Shown here: in pieces, positions 35,001-47,035 of the stretch | How the letters are laid out: every line of letters begins with the position of its first letter | Position numbering within the stretch: position 1 is the first letter of the stretch | NCBI GenBank assembly: GCA_012845835.1 | Contig: JABAKD010000010.1 | Span: 5,271,288 to 5,335,287 of the forward strand | Direction of reading: 5' to 3' | Length of the DNA stretch: 64,000 nucleotides | Source: Undaria pinnatifida | Lineage: Eukaryota; Sar; Phaeophyceae; Laminariales; Alariaceae | Program-made: the position numbers and the translations under genes | Notes under the pieces: model-generated | The model's input: only the letters and a program-made list of their open reading frames with translations | The model's database searches: none | What the model was told of the DNA's origin: nothing

Positions 35001-36572
35001 CTTGTGACGAACCTCGGCCCCTGATAGCGTCACTTTTTTCGCGTGCAGGTGGAGCGACTAGAGAAGGAGTTTGACCTGCTGAAATCGCGAGGAGGCGACG
35101 CCGTGACCCAGGCGTACGACAAAGGCAAAGCCGAAGCCTTGAATGATATCCTTGGGGTGGGGGATAACTTTGAGCGTGCGGCGGGGGCTATCAGCGCGGA
35201 GACGGATGGCGAGCGGGCCGTGGTGGCATACTACAAGGATGCCTACGATATAATGATGGGGTGTGTGGAGAGCCTTGGCATCACGGAAGTGGAGACGGTG
35301 AGCATTTATGATACACCCAATCTAACAATAATTTAGGCTGTGTACCCTCTGGTACTCCGTTATGGACTGTAATACAACGCCAGAGATATGCGTTGCCGAG
35401 CTATTCAGTCAAATTAATTACTTAGTTAGGTCGGACGGTCGGAAGAGGAGGGTTACCAGTTTCAGCAACACGACTAAGCTCTCTGGTAGACCATTATACA
35501 AAAATATCCTGCTGTACAGTAGATGCTCTGGTAGACTTGACCCCTGAAGTACAGTAGAACTACCGTATCCGGAAATGCTTTCGTTGCCGTTTGCTTCAAG
35601 TTCTGGCGTACGGCTTTGTGGTTGCTCAAATCTATCAAATCCATCGAAAAACAGAGCACCTGTTGTCACTAATCGTCACATGATCAATACGAGTGAAGGA
35701 AAACAGTGTACCGTTTTCCTCACGCCAACTCTTTGTGTAGACCCCCGGATCTTTTGTTCACCTACACGCCGAAACTTACTGCCGTGTGTGTTCCAGCTTG
35801 GCGCGCCGTTCGACTACAACATCCACAACGCTATTATGCGTGAAAACACGAATGAGTTCGGCGAAGACGAGGTCTGCAAGGTGAGCAAAAACACTGTTTG
35901 TTGAAGGTCTGGCGAATTGCTTGTGTCGACCATCCAGTGGGCTCCACTTGAAGTTCACTGCGGCCGAAATCTGCTGAAGCTGTTTTTGGGCGTATGTCTG
36001 ACGAGACATTGGCACCAGCAAATGTGAAGACTGCAACACGGTGGCGTTTAACGGGAATGCCTTTCTGTTTTCCAGTGTACTGCTTTTTTGGACGGTCGGA
36101 CGAAGAACTTATCATGCTATCAGCACCAATGTAGTAGCTCCTACCCACGCACGTATTTACCTTGGCAACACGAGAAAAACCGAGCCGCGATATGGTGGTG
36201 ATCGTGTCTATTCATGAGCGATGCTTGCGCCCAAGCTGTGTACCGCCTATTCTATTGATGTTAAAACAAGTTGGTGGGGTCTTTTTTGTGCGCACGCTAT
36301 GCAAGGATACGTTCACATCCGCCCTCCGTTCATGCTGGAAGCGCTTAACCCGATTAGAATTGTACCCACGTTTGTGGGGACAAGTTACTTGTAATCATGA
36401 CATACTTGTAAGGATAATCTTTTCGAAGTGAGAGGTCTCGCCTTCGTCAACGAATTTCCCTGTCCGTTACCCCGTGGCCACTTTTTACTTTGCTCAGGTT
36501 TTCCAGAAGGGCTATCGATTTGGGGACACTTTGGTGCGACCGGCCATGGTCGCGGTCGCAGTTCCCGCTTAG
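29071..36572 (+). CDS. grpE: Plastid-targeted GrpE nucleotide-exchange factor, five exons
   Basis: GrpE releases ADP from Hsp70/DnaK; this copy should serve plastid Hsp70. Exons 29071-29292, 34282-34509, 35049-35297, 35797-35880 and 36498-36572. All are GT-AG and phase 0, giving 285 residues. Exon 1 is almost purely targeting: hydrophobic MVKCIAGLIYSVVVLLAA, cleavage at GCA|FVSPAGL, then an Arg/Ser/Thr-rich transit stretch. Exon 2 carries the long coiled-coil helix (ILRKQIKKTEAEIEEANLAA). Exon 3 has GKAEALNDILGVGDNFERA and the four-helix region. Exon 4 (FDYNIHNAIM) and exon 5 (VFQKGYRFGDTLVRPAMVAV) form the C-terminal beta domain that contacts Hsp70. The stop is TAG at 36570-36572. Intron 1 is 5.0 kb and cleanly separates the presequence from the mature protein. 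It is divergent from the HECT gene and convergent with SNRNP40. Confidence 0.93.
30195..30244. repeat. Near-perfect palindrome, arms about 24 bp
   Basis: The left arm starts GATCCAGTCGAAAAAGTTAT and the right arm is its near-exact reverse complement ending CTTTTTCGACTGGATC, with a 2-nt centre. Further GTCGAAAAA/TTTTTCGAC words follow to about 30330. Confidence 0.85.
30538..30640. repeat. 30-bp tandem repeat with shortened copies
   Basis: Two full units of GCCTGCTGTTGGGCC plus TTTCATAGTTTTGTT, then three shortened GCCTGCTGTTGG copies, within grpE intron 1. Confidence 0.8.
31184..31765. repeat. Diverged ~220-bp direct duplication
   Basis: Segments 31184-31405 and 31526-31765 share GCTCCGCTCCGC, GCTGACGCCGCCCG, GAAGAAGAGGCCC, TGATAATGCCAAGAGGT-like and ACGTTCTGA(T/A)CGGCAGTA words in the same order. 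A 120-bp unrelated stretch separates them. Confidence 0.7.
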
Positions 36573-38102
36573 CTGCGTTTTAGTAGGTGGCTCGTGGTGC
36601 CGTTCCATCAACGCCTGTGGCACGCCACTCTGTCCGCGCGCCTTACTGCGCAGAAAAAAGGCGTGCTGCACTCGCTGTAGCGCGGAGTACCGGGCGAGGG
36701 ACGCTGCCGGTTAAATCCGTCGTTGAAGCTCCTCTGTGCATTATACCAGGTAGCTTTCGTTCTACAATATATTTTTTTTTCCCGTATTGTCAGGTGTAAT
36801 CCGCCAAACAGGTCCTACGTGGAAGGTGTGAGGACCTGTTTAGTAGAGAACCGCCGTATTACGAGACAAAAGTGAAAGAGAGAGAGAACTTTTCAGCCTG
36901 CCATGGGGGCACTGCCATCTTGTTTGTGTACAAAGACGCCTGCCTGCCTGCCTGTGATACAATCGCAAAGCAAGAACTAATTGCGTTGCCAAATTTGGAA
37001 CAAAACACTGGTAGTTCCCGCGCCCGGGTTATCGCGCAGATGTTGATAGGTGCGCGTTAATCTTTCCCCAAGTTAACCGCACGCCTCACACGAGTAGGCC
37101 TCACGCCTCACACGAGTAGGCCTCACGCCTCACACGAGTAGGCCTGTCCAACACTGTTTCAATCCGATCACGTCGTGAACCGCGTGGAAGCGGAGTCGCA
37201 CATACACCTACAGCTGGTTGCTCACTTGCTCATGCGCTTAGCTTTCGTCCAATTAAATTCTGCCGGAACACGGTGCCGACGTCCCCGGTGGTTCATTAGT
37301 AAGCCGCGTGACTATTGAGGTCGATGTCGTAGGTTCGAGCGCCGCAAGGGACTCTTTGAAATGGACAGGCCGAACGTGCGAGAACGCGAGTTGGAAGCGT
37401 TCAATGCAAATCGACGAGCACACAAAGCTGAAAAAGCGGGAACGCTGAACCTGTACGCTCGACAAAAATGAAGACACGTACCGGGGGGGAGGAGGGAAGA
37501 CACCTGTGACCACGGCTTGTCCAGAAGCTCGCTGAGGGTAAAACCTCTTGAGAATTGAGCTGGAAAGTAAAAGTGACGATAGCATAAAATAAAATAAAGC
37601 ACTGCCGCGAAAATGGCGGGATGCCGCCCGGAAGATAATATTGTTACGTGGCCAGTTCGCACGATAGCAGTTAGCCGGGCTTTAGCTGTCCCATTCCATC
37701 TTCGCCAGTTGCAATGCGAACAACGTGTGCGCGCGTTAATCACATTATACTGTTCTACCCACCCATCGACATCCAGCACCCCAGTGTCCGTGCCGCTTCA
37801 TCTTAGAGAGAGGCACGCTGGTCCCAAACTACGAGACAAAAAAATTCATCGCACATGCAGTGCTTCCGATGGATTGCCGCGGGAGTTTTTTCGTCGCCGT
37901 GAAAGCATGCCTCGGTGTCGACACTTCCAATCCAACAACGTTGGCCACACAGTGATCTCGGCAATTGTTGTCACGTTAGCTCATCGCCATAATCTAGTCC
38001 ATGGTCACTGCACAGGCTCCAATCACTCTGGAGTGGAACAATACTTCAGGAAAAACAAGAACATCTATTGCTGTAGACTAGCCCTTGGCAACGCGCACTA
38101 AG
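36573..38102. other. Spacer between convergent grpE and SNRNP40
   Basis: No gene is supported. It contains the probable grpE 3' UTR and a 22-bp unit repeated three times at about 37080-37144. Confidence 0.55.
37080..37144. repeat. Three exact copies of a 22-bp unit
   Basis: The unit contains ACGCCTCACACGAGTAGGCC and occurs three times head to tail. Confidence 0.9.
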
Positions 38103-41100
38103 CTAAGCTCCAATCTCGCCCAGGTATATGTTCTTGTCCGAGCCACATGAGCCGATAATGCTCTCGGTAGGGTGGAACGCGACCTGCATGACGCGATTGG
38201 ACGGAAGACATAAGAACGGTGTGCGGGGGGGCTGAGCGATCATTCTAGGGGCGAGTGCAACACCACCTATTTGACGATCACACCCATAATCCATAAGAGT
38301 ACCCGGTCAGCACCCTACCTTATAAAGGCGTTATGCTCGCCCCTTGCCGTCTAGATTTTGTCGCTTTTCTGCTAGACAGACAATTCGGAACGTACACAAC
38401 TTGACTCGGGCACTTTTAGTGTCTACCGTAGATACAGCAGTTCTGGTAGCCGCGCTATGAGCGTGATAGATGTTATGTTTATATCATAGGAGGTTCATGG
38501 AAGGCTTATGCCCATTATTACTATTAATTAGGTTTTGACTCATGACGCCTTACTAAAAACGGGCGACCGGTGTATTACGCAGCTTGCAAAGATGAGTATC
38601 GACCCTCAATTAGTCGAACTCACAGCTGACGTGGTAATTGTAAAAGCTGTATTCCACGTGGTTAGTTTCTCCTGACCAAAAATTCAGAATGTGCGCGCCG
38701 AACCAAGCGATAAGACCGACATGGACGAAACTTGGTTAGCTGAGCAGCGTTCCATACTTGTCACCTAGCACCAGGTACAGGTTGATCACTAGCTTTAGTC
38801 GACTCAACGACAAAATCGACACCCTGCCCACCTCATTGACTGAGCCCGTGTGCCCAGGCAAGAAGTACAGCTCCTGAGTTGACGGCTCGTCCCAGATGTG
38901 CACCGTCTGGTCTGACGAACCCGCTGACACCATCTCCCCATCCGGCGACCATGCACACTTGAGGAGGTTTTTCTCCCCCCCGTGCTGAAACACGTTATAG
39001 GGAGTGGAGGGTATATGCGGGCACGACATAAATTAGGGCACCAGTCAGATAGCCGTGTGCCCTTGGGGCCAACTCACGCCAGAAACAGTCACGTCCGGTG
39101 TTGTCTTGCCACACCCCCACACAAAAAAGAGGTGCACAAAATGCGCTGCTGGTGGGAAATGAATCCTCTTAGAATTGCAAACACGTTGTTGGGGACAAAC
39201 TGCTTGGAATTAGTGTGGACACATTCTTGCAGAGATGAGAAGGCAATCTCTGGTCGGGCTCGCTCTGTTGTGCACCACGAGTCCGAACGGCTCCGCGTAC
39301 TCAACTACAAAACAAAAAATAAATCTGGCAGGTACATGTTTTTTCAGTACCTATTCCATTTTTTCAGACGCCTGGTCTGTAGGCAAGGCAGTTTGGCCAT
39401 CCGTTGCCCACGTACGTCCTCAGCGACGATAAACACAGGCGAGAAAACCAACGCAGCTGGCCAGGTGGCAAGCATCGTGGCCAGCATCACCTTAATGCCC
39501 CGGAACGTCTTCTCCAGGCGGTTTTGATTGGCGAATGGGCGCACGTCCCACATCATGACGTTGTTGTCCATGGAGTTGGACAAGAGGTGGTTGCCATCTG
39601 GGCTGAGCGAAAGACCTGCGATCCAACACGTGCGTCGGTGGGAGAGGGAAAATATTACATCTAACGCGGCCTTATCGGCGTCGTCTATCGCGACCAACAC
39701 ACGGAACTACCTTCACGATCAAGCGACATTTTTTTATAATGTGCTGAGGGCAGGGGTGGGCAGCTGCTTGCGTCTCGCGTGCAGACACTCCCATTGAAGA
39801 GCGCGGGTCATTCCCACTTCTCGAACGTGCCAAAACAACGAGGAAAGGTCTTGCCAACGCCGCAGATCTCGAGACAACGGACACGGCTAAGACTTGGTTT
39901 TGGCGATGAATAATAACTGAGATTTGTCGTCCACGCCCCTTTCGCGACGCACCTGTTACAGTATCGGTGTGCCCCGGCATGGTGTACGCGAGGTCGAGCT
40001 TCCGCACGTCGAAAACCTTGATATCGTTGTCGATTCCCCCGCTCATGACGTGCTGGTCGTCCCTTGACAGGCACACCGCAGTCACCTGGTACTGGTTCAT
40101 AAACTCTGCCACAGATCGCCGTACCCTTGGGTCCCACAGCTTGACGAAACCATCGTCCGACCCGGAGGCGACGAGGTTTCCAGTGCGTGATATGGAACAG
40201 CTGTTCACAACGCCCGTGTGTCCCTGTTCACAGCGGCAGTTCCGTCCGTATACATGCGTACAAACAACGGGGTCGTGGGCTGTGAGATCTCGTGAACGAA
40301 CTGAGTTGGAAGATGCGCTGGAAGCACGCGGTCTTTTTAGCTTGTCGAGCGATGTGGAAAGTTAGCTGTGCAGTCACGGATCTCAGAATCATCGAGTGAG
40401 CCTTATCAGAGAGGGAGTTGCTCTCATGTGGCGCTCGATTCAAAGTGTGAACCGCCTTTGTTACGCATCGTGAACGAAACGCGTGCCGCGCATCGTCCTG
40501 CTCTGTATGACAAAACAGCCGGGGCGGACCACCCAGAGCATGTGCTCCAACGACTCGATGCGACGAAAAACTGGACCGGAGTCCACGTGTACATACATGT
40601 ACTTGCACTGATTACAATACCCTTCGCCAAACGAAACAAAGCGCTATCGCCCAAACACCGAGAACGGGGCTCCACTTCATTACACCATTGCTTTACGATG
40701 TATGAGCACGAGTATCAACACGTCAATACAGCAGTATGCAGCCGGACATGACAAAAAAAAAAGCAGTTTCGAATTCCTAGAGCTGAATCACCCATTAATA
40801 CGAGAGCAGCAGTCCTGGTGCCAAGTACCATACCAAGGCTACGGGTGAACGGGCACTCGTTACATATGAAGTTTCTTCACGAAACAGCAATTTCACCTTG
40901 AACGTCTTCTTACGCTTGCCGGCATTAGCGTCCCAGTACCCCAAGGTTTTGTCCGCCGAGCAAGTGATGATGGTGGGAGAATGGGGCGACCAATGCAGCT
41001 CGAGGATTGCCTGTTTGGGAGGTACAGCGAGGTGGAAGACATCGATAATGCACGACGGCAGAAGGTTGGCTGCTGTCTAGATCCCTTGGAATGCTGTCAA

Positions 41101-41831
41101 CTCACTGATGTAGGGCCAACACAATGGTACGCTCTTAGAAAATTGAAAAAAAAGAGACAAACTCGCCTTGCTGCGCCGCTGCTGCTGTGCTCGTCTACTG
41201 GTACGGGAGCGCTGTTGGACACACGATACGCTGTTTCCTGAGAGCTGTGCACCACATCCCATGTATTGAGCCATTTAGCTGAGAACGACACCATTATCAC
41301 AACAAGCACCTACAAGTGTAGCTGGTGCGTATGTACCGCATATTGGTCACAAGAATAGCTGCTTGCGTCGTATGTCCGATGTACTACTCTGTTGTCCCGG
41401 ATCAAACCCGAACATGACAACGAGTCCTCGTTCGCAGTTTTAGGAAACCTTCATGTGGCTAAGTTCCTTGACCCAGGTACCAGTTGCCTGGTATTGACTA
41501 CTGGAAGGGCGTCGGAGCTCACATTTTTGTGCCCTCTCAGAACGTTGTAGTTTTCGCACTCTCCCCTCGTATCCCACAGAAAGATCGCTCTATCCGCCCC
41601 AGCGCTCGCGAGTTGCAATCCCGTAGGATCGAACTTCAGCGTGTATACCGCCGCCTGGTGTCCCGTGAGCAGCATAGTCGGCGCCAACAGCGTTGACGAT
41701 CGCATGATATTTTGCTTCTCGACGAGGGCTAACGCAGCCTGTGTCTCGACTCGAAGGCGCTTGTCTGGGCCTTCGCCGCCCCCCTCTCCCTTCCTCTTCG
41801 AGATGACAATTCGATCTTCGACATCAGCCAT
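38103..41831 (-). CDS. SNRNP40: U5 snRNP 40-kDa WD40 protein, six exons
   Basis: WD40 propeller protein of the U5 snRNP, part of the spliceosome core near Prp8. Exons I read (minus strand): 41523-41831, 40897-41010, 39953-40223, 39491-39615, 38832-38984 and 38103-38183. All are GT-AG and in phase, giving 350 residues, close to the human protein. The N-terminus has a basic KRKGEGGGEGPDKRLR stretch, then LLAPTMLLTGHQAAVYTLKF opens blade 1. Later blades show LHWSPHSPTIITCSADKTLG, NLVASGSDDGFVKLWDPR, the family-typical VMSGGIDNDIKVFDVRKL and YTMPGHTDTVTG, LLSNSMDNNVMMWDVRPF, and CAWSPDGEMVSAGSSDQTVH. The C-terminus is VAFHPTESIIGSCGSDKNIY LGEIGA. SGGIDNDIKV...YTM.GH.D.VTG is what separates this family from generic WD40 proteins. 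It is convergent with grpE. Confidence 0.95.
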
Positions 41832-42094
41832 AGTTCTACCCAAACTCCCAATAAGGAGATTATAGGATGCGATCAGGCTGGCTCGGCAAAGGTATGCCAG
41901 TCGGGTGCTATGACCGGGATGTAGGTTCGACCACAGGCTAAGGCTAGGCCGTGTGGTGCTTCGTGACTCGTGACAGTGACCTGCTTTGTGAAACATCTCC
42001 GATTCGTAATTTTTGTACTATATCTCTACGAAACCCAGTCCAACGGAGAAACTGCAAGCCCAGATCAAGGTGAGGATACAGCAGTCGAGGTCCC

Positions 42095-42265
42095 TCTATA
42101 GGGCGGGTTACATAGGGCGGGTGCCCGCTATAAAGCGGGTGAAAGTATATACGCATAATGTCTGGCCCAAGCAAAACTTGCTATAGGGCGGGTCCCGCAC
42201 TATTCAGCGCGGGCCTCTATACGGCGGGTTTGGTACCTCCAAAAACCTCTTTAGGGCGGGTTTCA
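42095..42265. repeat. Repeated TATAGGGCGGGT-type motif
   Basis: At least five copies of (TA)TAGGGCGGGT or close variants (near 42097, 42113, 42183, 42230 and 42251), with a related AAAGCGGGT. It lies just upstream of the HTH reading frame at 42309 and may be a transposase-binding end region. Confidence 0.6.
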
Positions 42266-42308
42266 CGTCACCGGTCGACTCCCCGCTCTCACGCCGAAAG
42301 ACCCGCGG

Positions 42309-42821
42309 ATGGTCATGGGTGTGGAGGATGATGTGGAGGGCGGCTCCACGGCATATGCGGCGACGTTGGGCAAGAGGGCGAGAGCGAACTCGACCGCATC
42401 TGTCCAAAAAAATGCGCTTCCGCCAGAAAAGCCTCTGCTGCGGCTGCCGCCGGCAAGCGGAAAGCGCAAGCACCTGGCGGCGTTCCGAAACGGACACATA
42501 GCGGGCGGAGGCAAACAACCGGATAGAAGTGCGCCCCGCACGAGGCTGAGTGTGGAACAAAAGATGGAGGTTCTCGGTGAACTAGACAAGAGGGTAGCAC
42601 AAGAAAAAATAGCTGACCGGTTTAAATGCAGTGTGCGGACGGTCCAAACAATCAAGCAGAACAGGGCAGCTCTGGAGGGCCAGGCCTCGTTAGTCAAGGG
42701 CAGCCGCAAGTCCAATCGCCCAGCGGGTTTTCCGGAGGTACGCGTATGCCCTGGTTTTATGTTGTGCGTTTTTTCGTTCTGTTTCCAACTACCAAAACAT
42801 TCCCAGGCTGAAGACGGGTGA
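42309..42821 (+). pseudogene. CENP-B/Tigger-like HTH protein fragment
   Basis: Open frame of 170 codons. Residues about 75-125 read RTRLSVEQKMEVLGELDKRV...IADRFKCSVRTVQTIKQNR, the N-terminal psq/CENP-B type helix-turn-helix of pogo/Tigger-like transposases. A basic stretch precedes it. The DDE catalytic domain and second HTH expected downstream are absent. A possible intron (donor GTACGC near 42739, acceptor near 42806) leads at once to a stop. It is probably a truncated transposase; a domesticated DNA-binding protein is less likely. Confidence 0.6.
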
Positions 42822-43555
42822 CAATGGAAGGCCAAAAGTTTGAAATTCCCGAAGATCCCAGCCAAACTTTGCCCCAGGTCGCCTATGGACCCAATTTGGT
42901 AGAATTATGTTTTGAAACTTTCCAGAATTCCGGGAAAAAACAATTTCTCGCGGCGATCTTGGCCAACATCGGCCTGAGAATTTTTTAATCAGATCTTGGA
43001 TTAGACGCGGCGCAATTTCGTGTTCTCAGCACACTTCGTTCGACGAAATCAACGACAGCGTCGTGAACTCTGAACGTGGCGAGCTCGTTAGGGGCTCCGA
43101 ACCCCCCTTGGTGTAGAGCGCTCACTCTACGGCCGGTGATTTGTGGCGGGCGCCGATCAGGCTCCTGTTAAATACCAGGTACACATTTGGCGGCTGGTGT
43201 GTAGAAAACTGAGACAAAAACTATACACTCGTATCGTCTCCCAACGGGCGAAAAACAGAATTTTGAGAGGATGTGACGGAAGACCACAGGACAACACAAG
43301 CAACCTCTCACGCCCTAGGGCATGGATCGAGATAAACTCTTCAGCGCTGTCACCTATACTCATGTGGCCTTGTCCGGAACAAACAGGAGTGGGCATGGGT
43401 TGTCTCTACCTCGAGATCGAAGGTAAATCGTGTTCGGTGGGCAATGTTGATCAAGGCTTGACTGAAAAGAGAGAAAATGACCTGTTGGACCGCATGACCC
43501 AAAAAAAGAGCCAGAAAAAAAAAGTCATATTTTCCCCATAGCGACGTTACCCGGA
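42810..43555 (+). repeat. Interspersed repeat family, copy 1
   Basis: About 745 bp, with two reverse-orientation relatives at 62.1-63.3 kb. Shared words include GAAATTCCCGAAGATCCCAG, CTCTGAACGTGGCGAGCTCG, GGGGCTCCGA, GAGCGCTCACTCTACGGCCG, AACCTCTCACGCCCTA and GACGTTACCCGG. GTAGAG...CTCTAC forms a small hairpin near 43114-43131. No conserved reading frame. Confidence 0.8.
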
Positions 43556-43644
43556 ATCTTTCAGCAAATAACCCCCAAAAGTTATTTGCAAACTTTTAGG
43601 CCAAACTATCGGCTTTCCATCGTCATAGGTCTAACTCTTAAGTG

Positions 43645-43884
43645 TTTGTTAAAGCTCAAGAATTCTCGCATTAGTATTTTTTCCTACTGCAGGCAACGCA
43701 TGTTCACCAGTGTGCTAAAAATGCCTGCCAAAGTTGTGGCGACCCGCCGACGTCCCCTGGACCCGTCGTTCGGTCCCCGTTAATTTTTACTCCCTACAAA
43801 ACCCCAGGAATATTTCAAGAGACAGGCTAACCCGCCGCTTATGCCCCGCTCCTTCCCCTTCGGGGCTAACTACGATCTCACACA
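43645..43884 (-). repeat. Split direct repeat B2 (3' terminus)
   Basis: About 240 bp, in the same orientation as 50049-50286. Shared: CTCGCATTAGT, ATGCCTGCCAAAGTTGTGGC, GACGTCCCCTGGACC, GTTAATTTTTACTC and GAGACAGGCTAACCCGCCGC. Confidence 0.85.
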
Positions 43885-43989
43885 ACCCCTCTACTCTTAC
43901 TATCTGGTTGTACGACGGCGTAGCAGTTTCAACCGACTTGCTGCAACCTGATTCCCCGCCGTTCTTGAGCGACAGGGTGGGCGGGTAGA

Positions 43990-44205
43990 TGTTCGTAGAG
44001 TCCGAGCCTGGATGCCCTGACCGCCTCGCGGTCTGACGAGTGTCCTTATCTTCGTTGTATTAGAGGACAGAGAGGAGGAAAGGAGCAGAAAGCGGAGTGC
44101 TGGAGCTCTTCTCTCATGAGGAAAATTGCATACAAATGCCTACGAATGCATACGCAACCCTCTACAACTTTTGTAAACGTCGTCCTGTGACGATCCAAAC
44201 TAACA
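43990..44205 (-). repeat. Copia 3' LTR
   Basis: Read on the minus strand it begins TGTTAGTTTGGATCGTCAC and ends CTCTACGAACA, with TG...CA ends. 216 bp. Confidence 0.88.
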
Positions 44206-44637
44206 CCATCCCTGGCTATTCACAGCAGTGACGAGACCGAATGGGCATCCAAAACAACAAGCTAGGACCAAATACAGCCAACGACAATCCCGCAGGAGGA
44301 AACCCGGCCACCAGGTCAAGAACCCCCGCATGTCTTACACCATCCAAACCATTGCGATTGTAACAATGGGCGCATTCAGACGATGACCATGGCCAGAAAC
44401 TAAAATTCCAAGTCGCGCCCTACTCACCCATGCCCCTCAAAGTAGCGTGGGGTGGCTACCTGACAAATTATTCCTCGCGTGACGCAAACATGGTACTCAT
44501 CGAATAATGCTCGCACCTCTTACTCATCCTCCAATGGTAGGTTCAACAAAAACTTACGGTGAGATTTAAAAGGGGTCGCAGCAAGGGATTTCGTCTAAAT
44601 ATCCGCGTGCTGCTTTTCCGAAGCTACGAATTGAATG

Positions 44638-45600
44638 TCAATATTCTTGGCACGAAGTAACTCGGACGAAATGGAACCGCACATCTATGTGCTTGCTCCG
44701 CGCAGAACTAAGAGGGTTCTCAGCCAGTGCTATGGCCCCCTGATTACCTTCGAAAACTCGGACACACGATCCGCTTAGCTCTGGACAAATAAACGATAAT
44801 ACTGCCCTCGTAAACAGAGCCTTCACCCCTTAACCCACGGCTACCTACTCTGCTTCTGCTGTAGACAACGTAGCGCACCTCTGCGTGCTACTTGCCCAAC
44901 TGACGGCAGCACCCCCCAAGGTAATTACCGTCCCCGACACCGAGCGCCTGTGATTCGACTTATCAGCGTAGTCAGCTTCGCTATATGCAGTCAGATCCAA
45001 TCCCGAACCCCTTACAAAAGTCAAACCCACACCCCTTGTCCCGTGGAGGTATGCCATGATCTTCATAACTACTTTCCAGTGCCTGTCGGTGGGGTTGTGA
45101 GAATGACGCGCCACAGCACGCACGGCGTTCGAGATGTCTGGCCGTGTCATGGTCGACAGCCACATCAGATTGCCCACAGCCTCCCTCTCGTTCGCCCTCC
45201 TCTCTTGGACCTAGAACCCCTTACAAAAGTCAAACCCACACCCCTTGTCCCGTGGAGGTATGCCATGATTTTCATAACTACTTTCCAGTGCCTGTCGGTG
45301 GGGTTGTGAGAATGACGCGCTACAGCACGCACGGCGTTCGAGATGTCTGGCCGTGTCATGGTCGACAGCCACATCAGATTGCCCACAGCCTCCCTCTTGT
45401 TCGCCCTCCTCTCTTGGACCTCGTTCAACGCCAGGGGTCGCGGGGATGTCAGAGCACGAGGTCACACCAAAACGATTCAACATGCTTTCAACGAAAGCCT
45501 TCTGCGTGATCTCTAACGTGCCCAATTCTCATTTACGCTTGAAAGCACAACCAGTATACCACGTTAACTCGCCGAGGTTATTCGTGGGAAACTTGTTATT
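44638..45600 (-). pseudogene. Copia RT end and RNase H
   Basis: RNase H signatures: MTRPDISNAVRAVARHSHNP, SWASSTQRCATLSTAEAE and SKHIDVRFHFVR. The connection part (FGVTSCSDIPATP, LMWLSTMTRPD) is present twice because of a 210-bp in-frame tandem duplication at 45005-45424. Stops split the frame. Confidence 0.8.
45005..45424 (-). repeat. 210-bp in-frame tandem duplication inside Copia
   Basis: The unit repeats at exactly 210 bp (70 codons) with only a handful of differences, so it is recent compared with the rest of the element. Confidence 0.9.
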
Positions 45601-45644
45601 TAATGCGGCATGAAAGTCTCTGCATGCCTCGTCCGATCCTGCAA

Positions 45645-46286
45645 TCACATGTCATCTACATGAACGGCCATAATCAGTTTTACCTTGCCATCCACAACCA
45701 TGCGAAAAACACAAGGATCAGTCCTACACTGCTCCATAACGTGTTCTACCACGGTCTCTACCAGTAGTCCGGCCCACTGCCGTCCGCTCTGTTCTTGACC
45801 ATATAGTGGTCTGTTAAGGCGAACAATTTTTCCTGACATGTCACCACACCCATCGGGTAGTTTCATGTATATGTTGGCGTCGAGTTTCGCGCGGACTAAA
45901 GCTTGTGCAACGTCTGAATGAAAAACCTTCAGACCTTGCTCATTTGCAACGACCGCCAGAATTTTGAATGACGCTAACGATAGAGTTGGTGCAAACGTTT
46001 GGAAGTAATCTCCGTCTTACACCTGGCTAAAACCCTCAGCCACAAGTCTCGATTTCGTCTTCGCTATCATGCCATCTTAATCAGTCTTGTATGAGAACAC
46101 CCATTTCGCAATTACAGATTTCCGCCCTCGCGGCGGTGTCGCGGCTTCGTATGTTCCGGTCGTTTTGTGACCGTGCAATTCATTCTTGATGGCCTCACGC
46201 CACGCCGCTTTGTACCTTGAACGCTCTACATCTGCTACGGCTGCGGGGGCGGTTCTACATCTTCCGGGAAACCACTCGCCATGCAC
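45645..46286 (-). pseudogene. Copia reverse transcriptase
   Basis: WREAIKNELHGHKTTGTYEA ... KWVFSYKTD is the RT start and LNRPLYGQEQSGRQWAGLLV ... VHVDDM the active-site part. A stop and probable frameshift separate them near 46020-46080. Confidence 0.8.
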
Positions 46287-46357
46287 ACGCGTAACTCCCC
46301 TTTATTGTCTTCCACAGCAGATCCTCCAGCCATCATGGCCATTGCATCCTCCGTCGT

Positions 46358-47035
46358 CTAGGATGTATTCTCCAGTATACTCCCAAACTCCGTCCGCTTC
46401 ACTGCCGCAGACAATTCGTCCTCGATCACACGCTGACGTTGAGCAGATTCATCCTGCAGGCGTTGGCCCTGACTCCGGGTCCGGCCTCTTACTGCCTGGG
46501 GTAGCCGTCCCCAGCTACTGAGCTCGTGAGCTGCCCTCCCCGACAGGACCGCGGGGGGATCATCGCCGTTCCCTTGGTCGGTGCCGGAGGCTGCTGATGC
46601 GCCTGAGTCGCTTTCGTCCCTCTCTGCCGGGACTGAGGAGGCGTCCACCGCGCCCCCTTGAGACGAATCTATCGTCTCGACTGTTTCGGCCCTCCCTGCC
46701 GGGACCGAGGAGGCGTCCATCATGCCCCCTTGAGACGAATCCATCGTCTCGGCTGTTTCGGCCCTCCCTGCCGGGACCGAGGAGGCGTCCATCGTGCTCC
46801 CTTGAGACGAGTCCATCCTCTCGACTGTCCCGTCGCTAGCATCGCCGGCGGCAGGTGTCTCCTGTGAGCGTTCCCGTAAGAACGCGTGCAGATCAAACCC
46901 CCACGTCACGTCGAGTTCGGTCAGGCGATCCAGACCTTCGTCCTGCTCGTCCATTATCCCCACCCTATCTCGATCTGACGTGCTCTCGTCGTCGGTCTCG
47001 GACCCCTCCTCTTCCTGAGACAGGGCGTCATGCAT
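46358..47035 (-). pseudogene. Copia linker between integrase and RT, with three near-identical repeats
   Basis: Acidic, Ser-rich region. About 75-nt units encoding ETMDSSQGGMMDASSVPAGR are repeated three times (about 46600-46830). Such variable linkers follow the integrase in Copia polyproteins. Confidence 0.65.

Noticed and set aside
42095-42265. Repeated GGGCGGGT motif considered as a CRISPR-like array
   Set aside because: Copies are short and irregularly spaced, there are no unique spacers of constant length, and the genome is eukaryotic.
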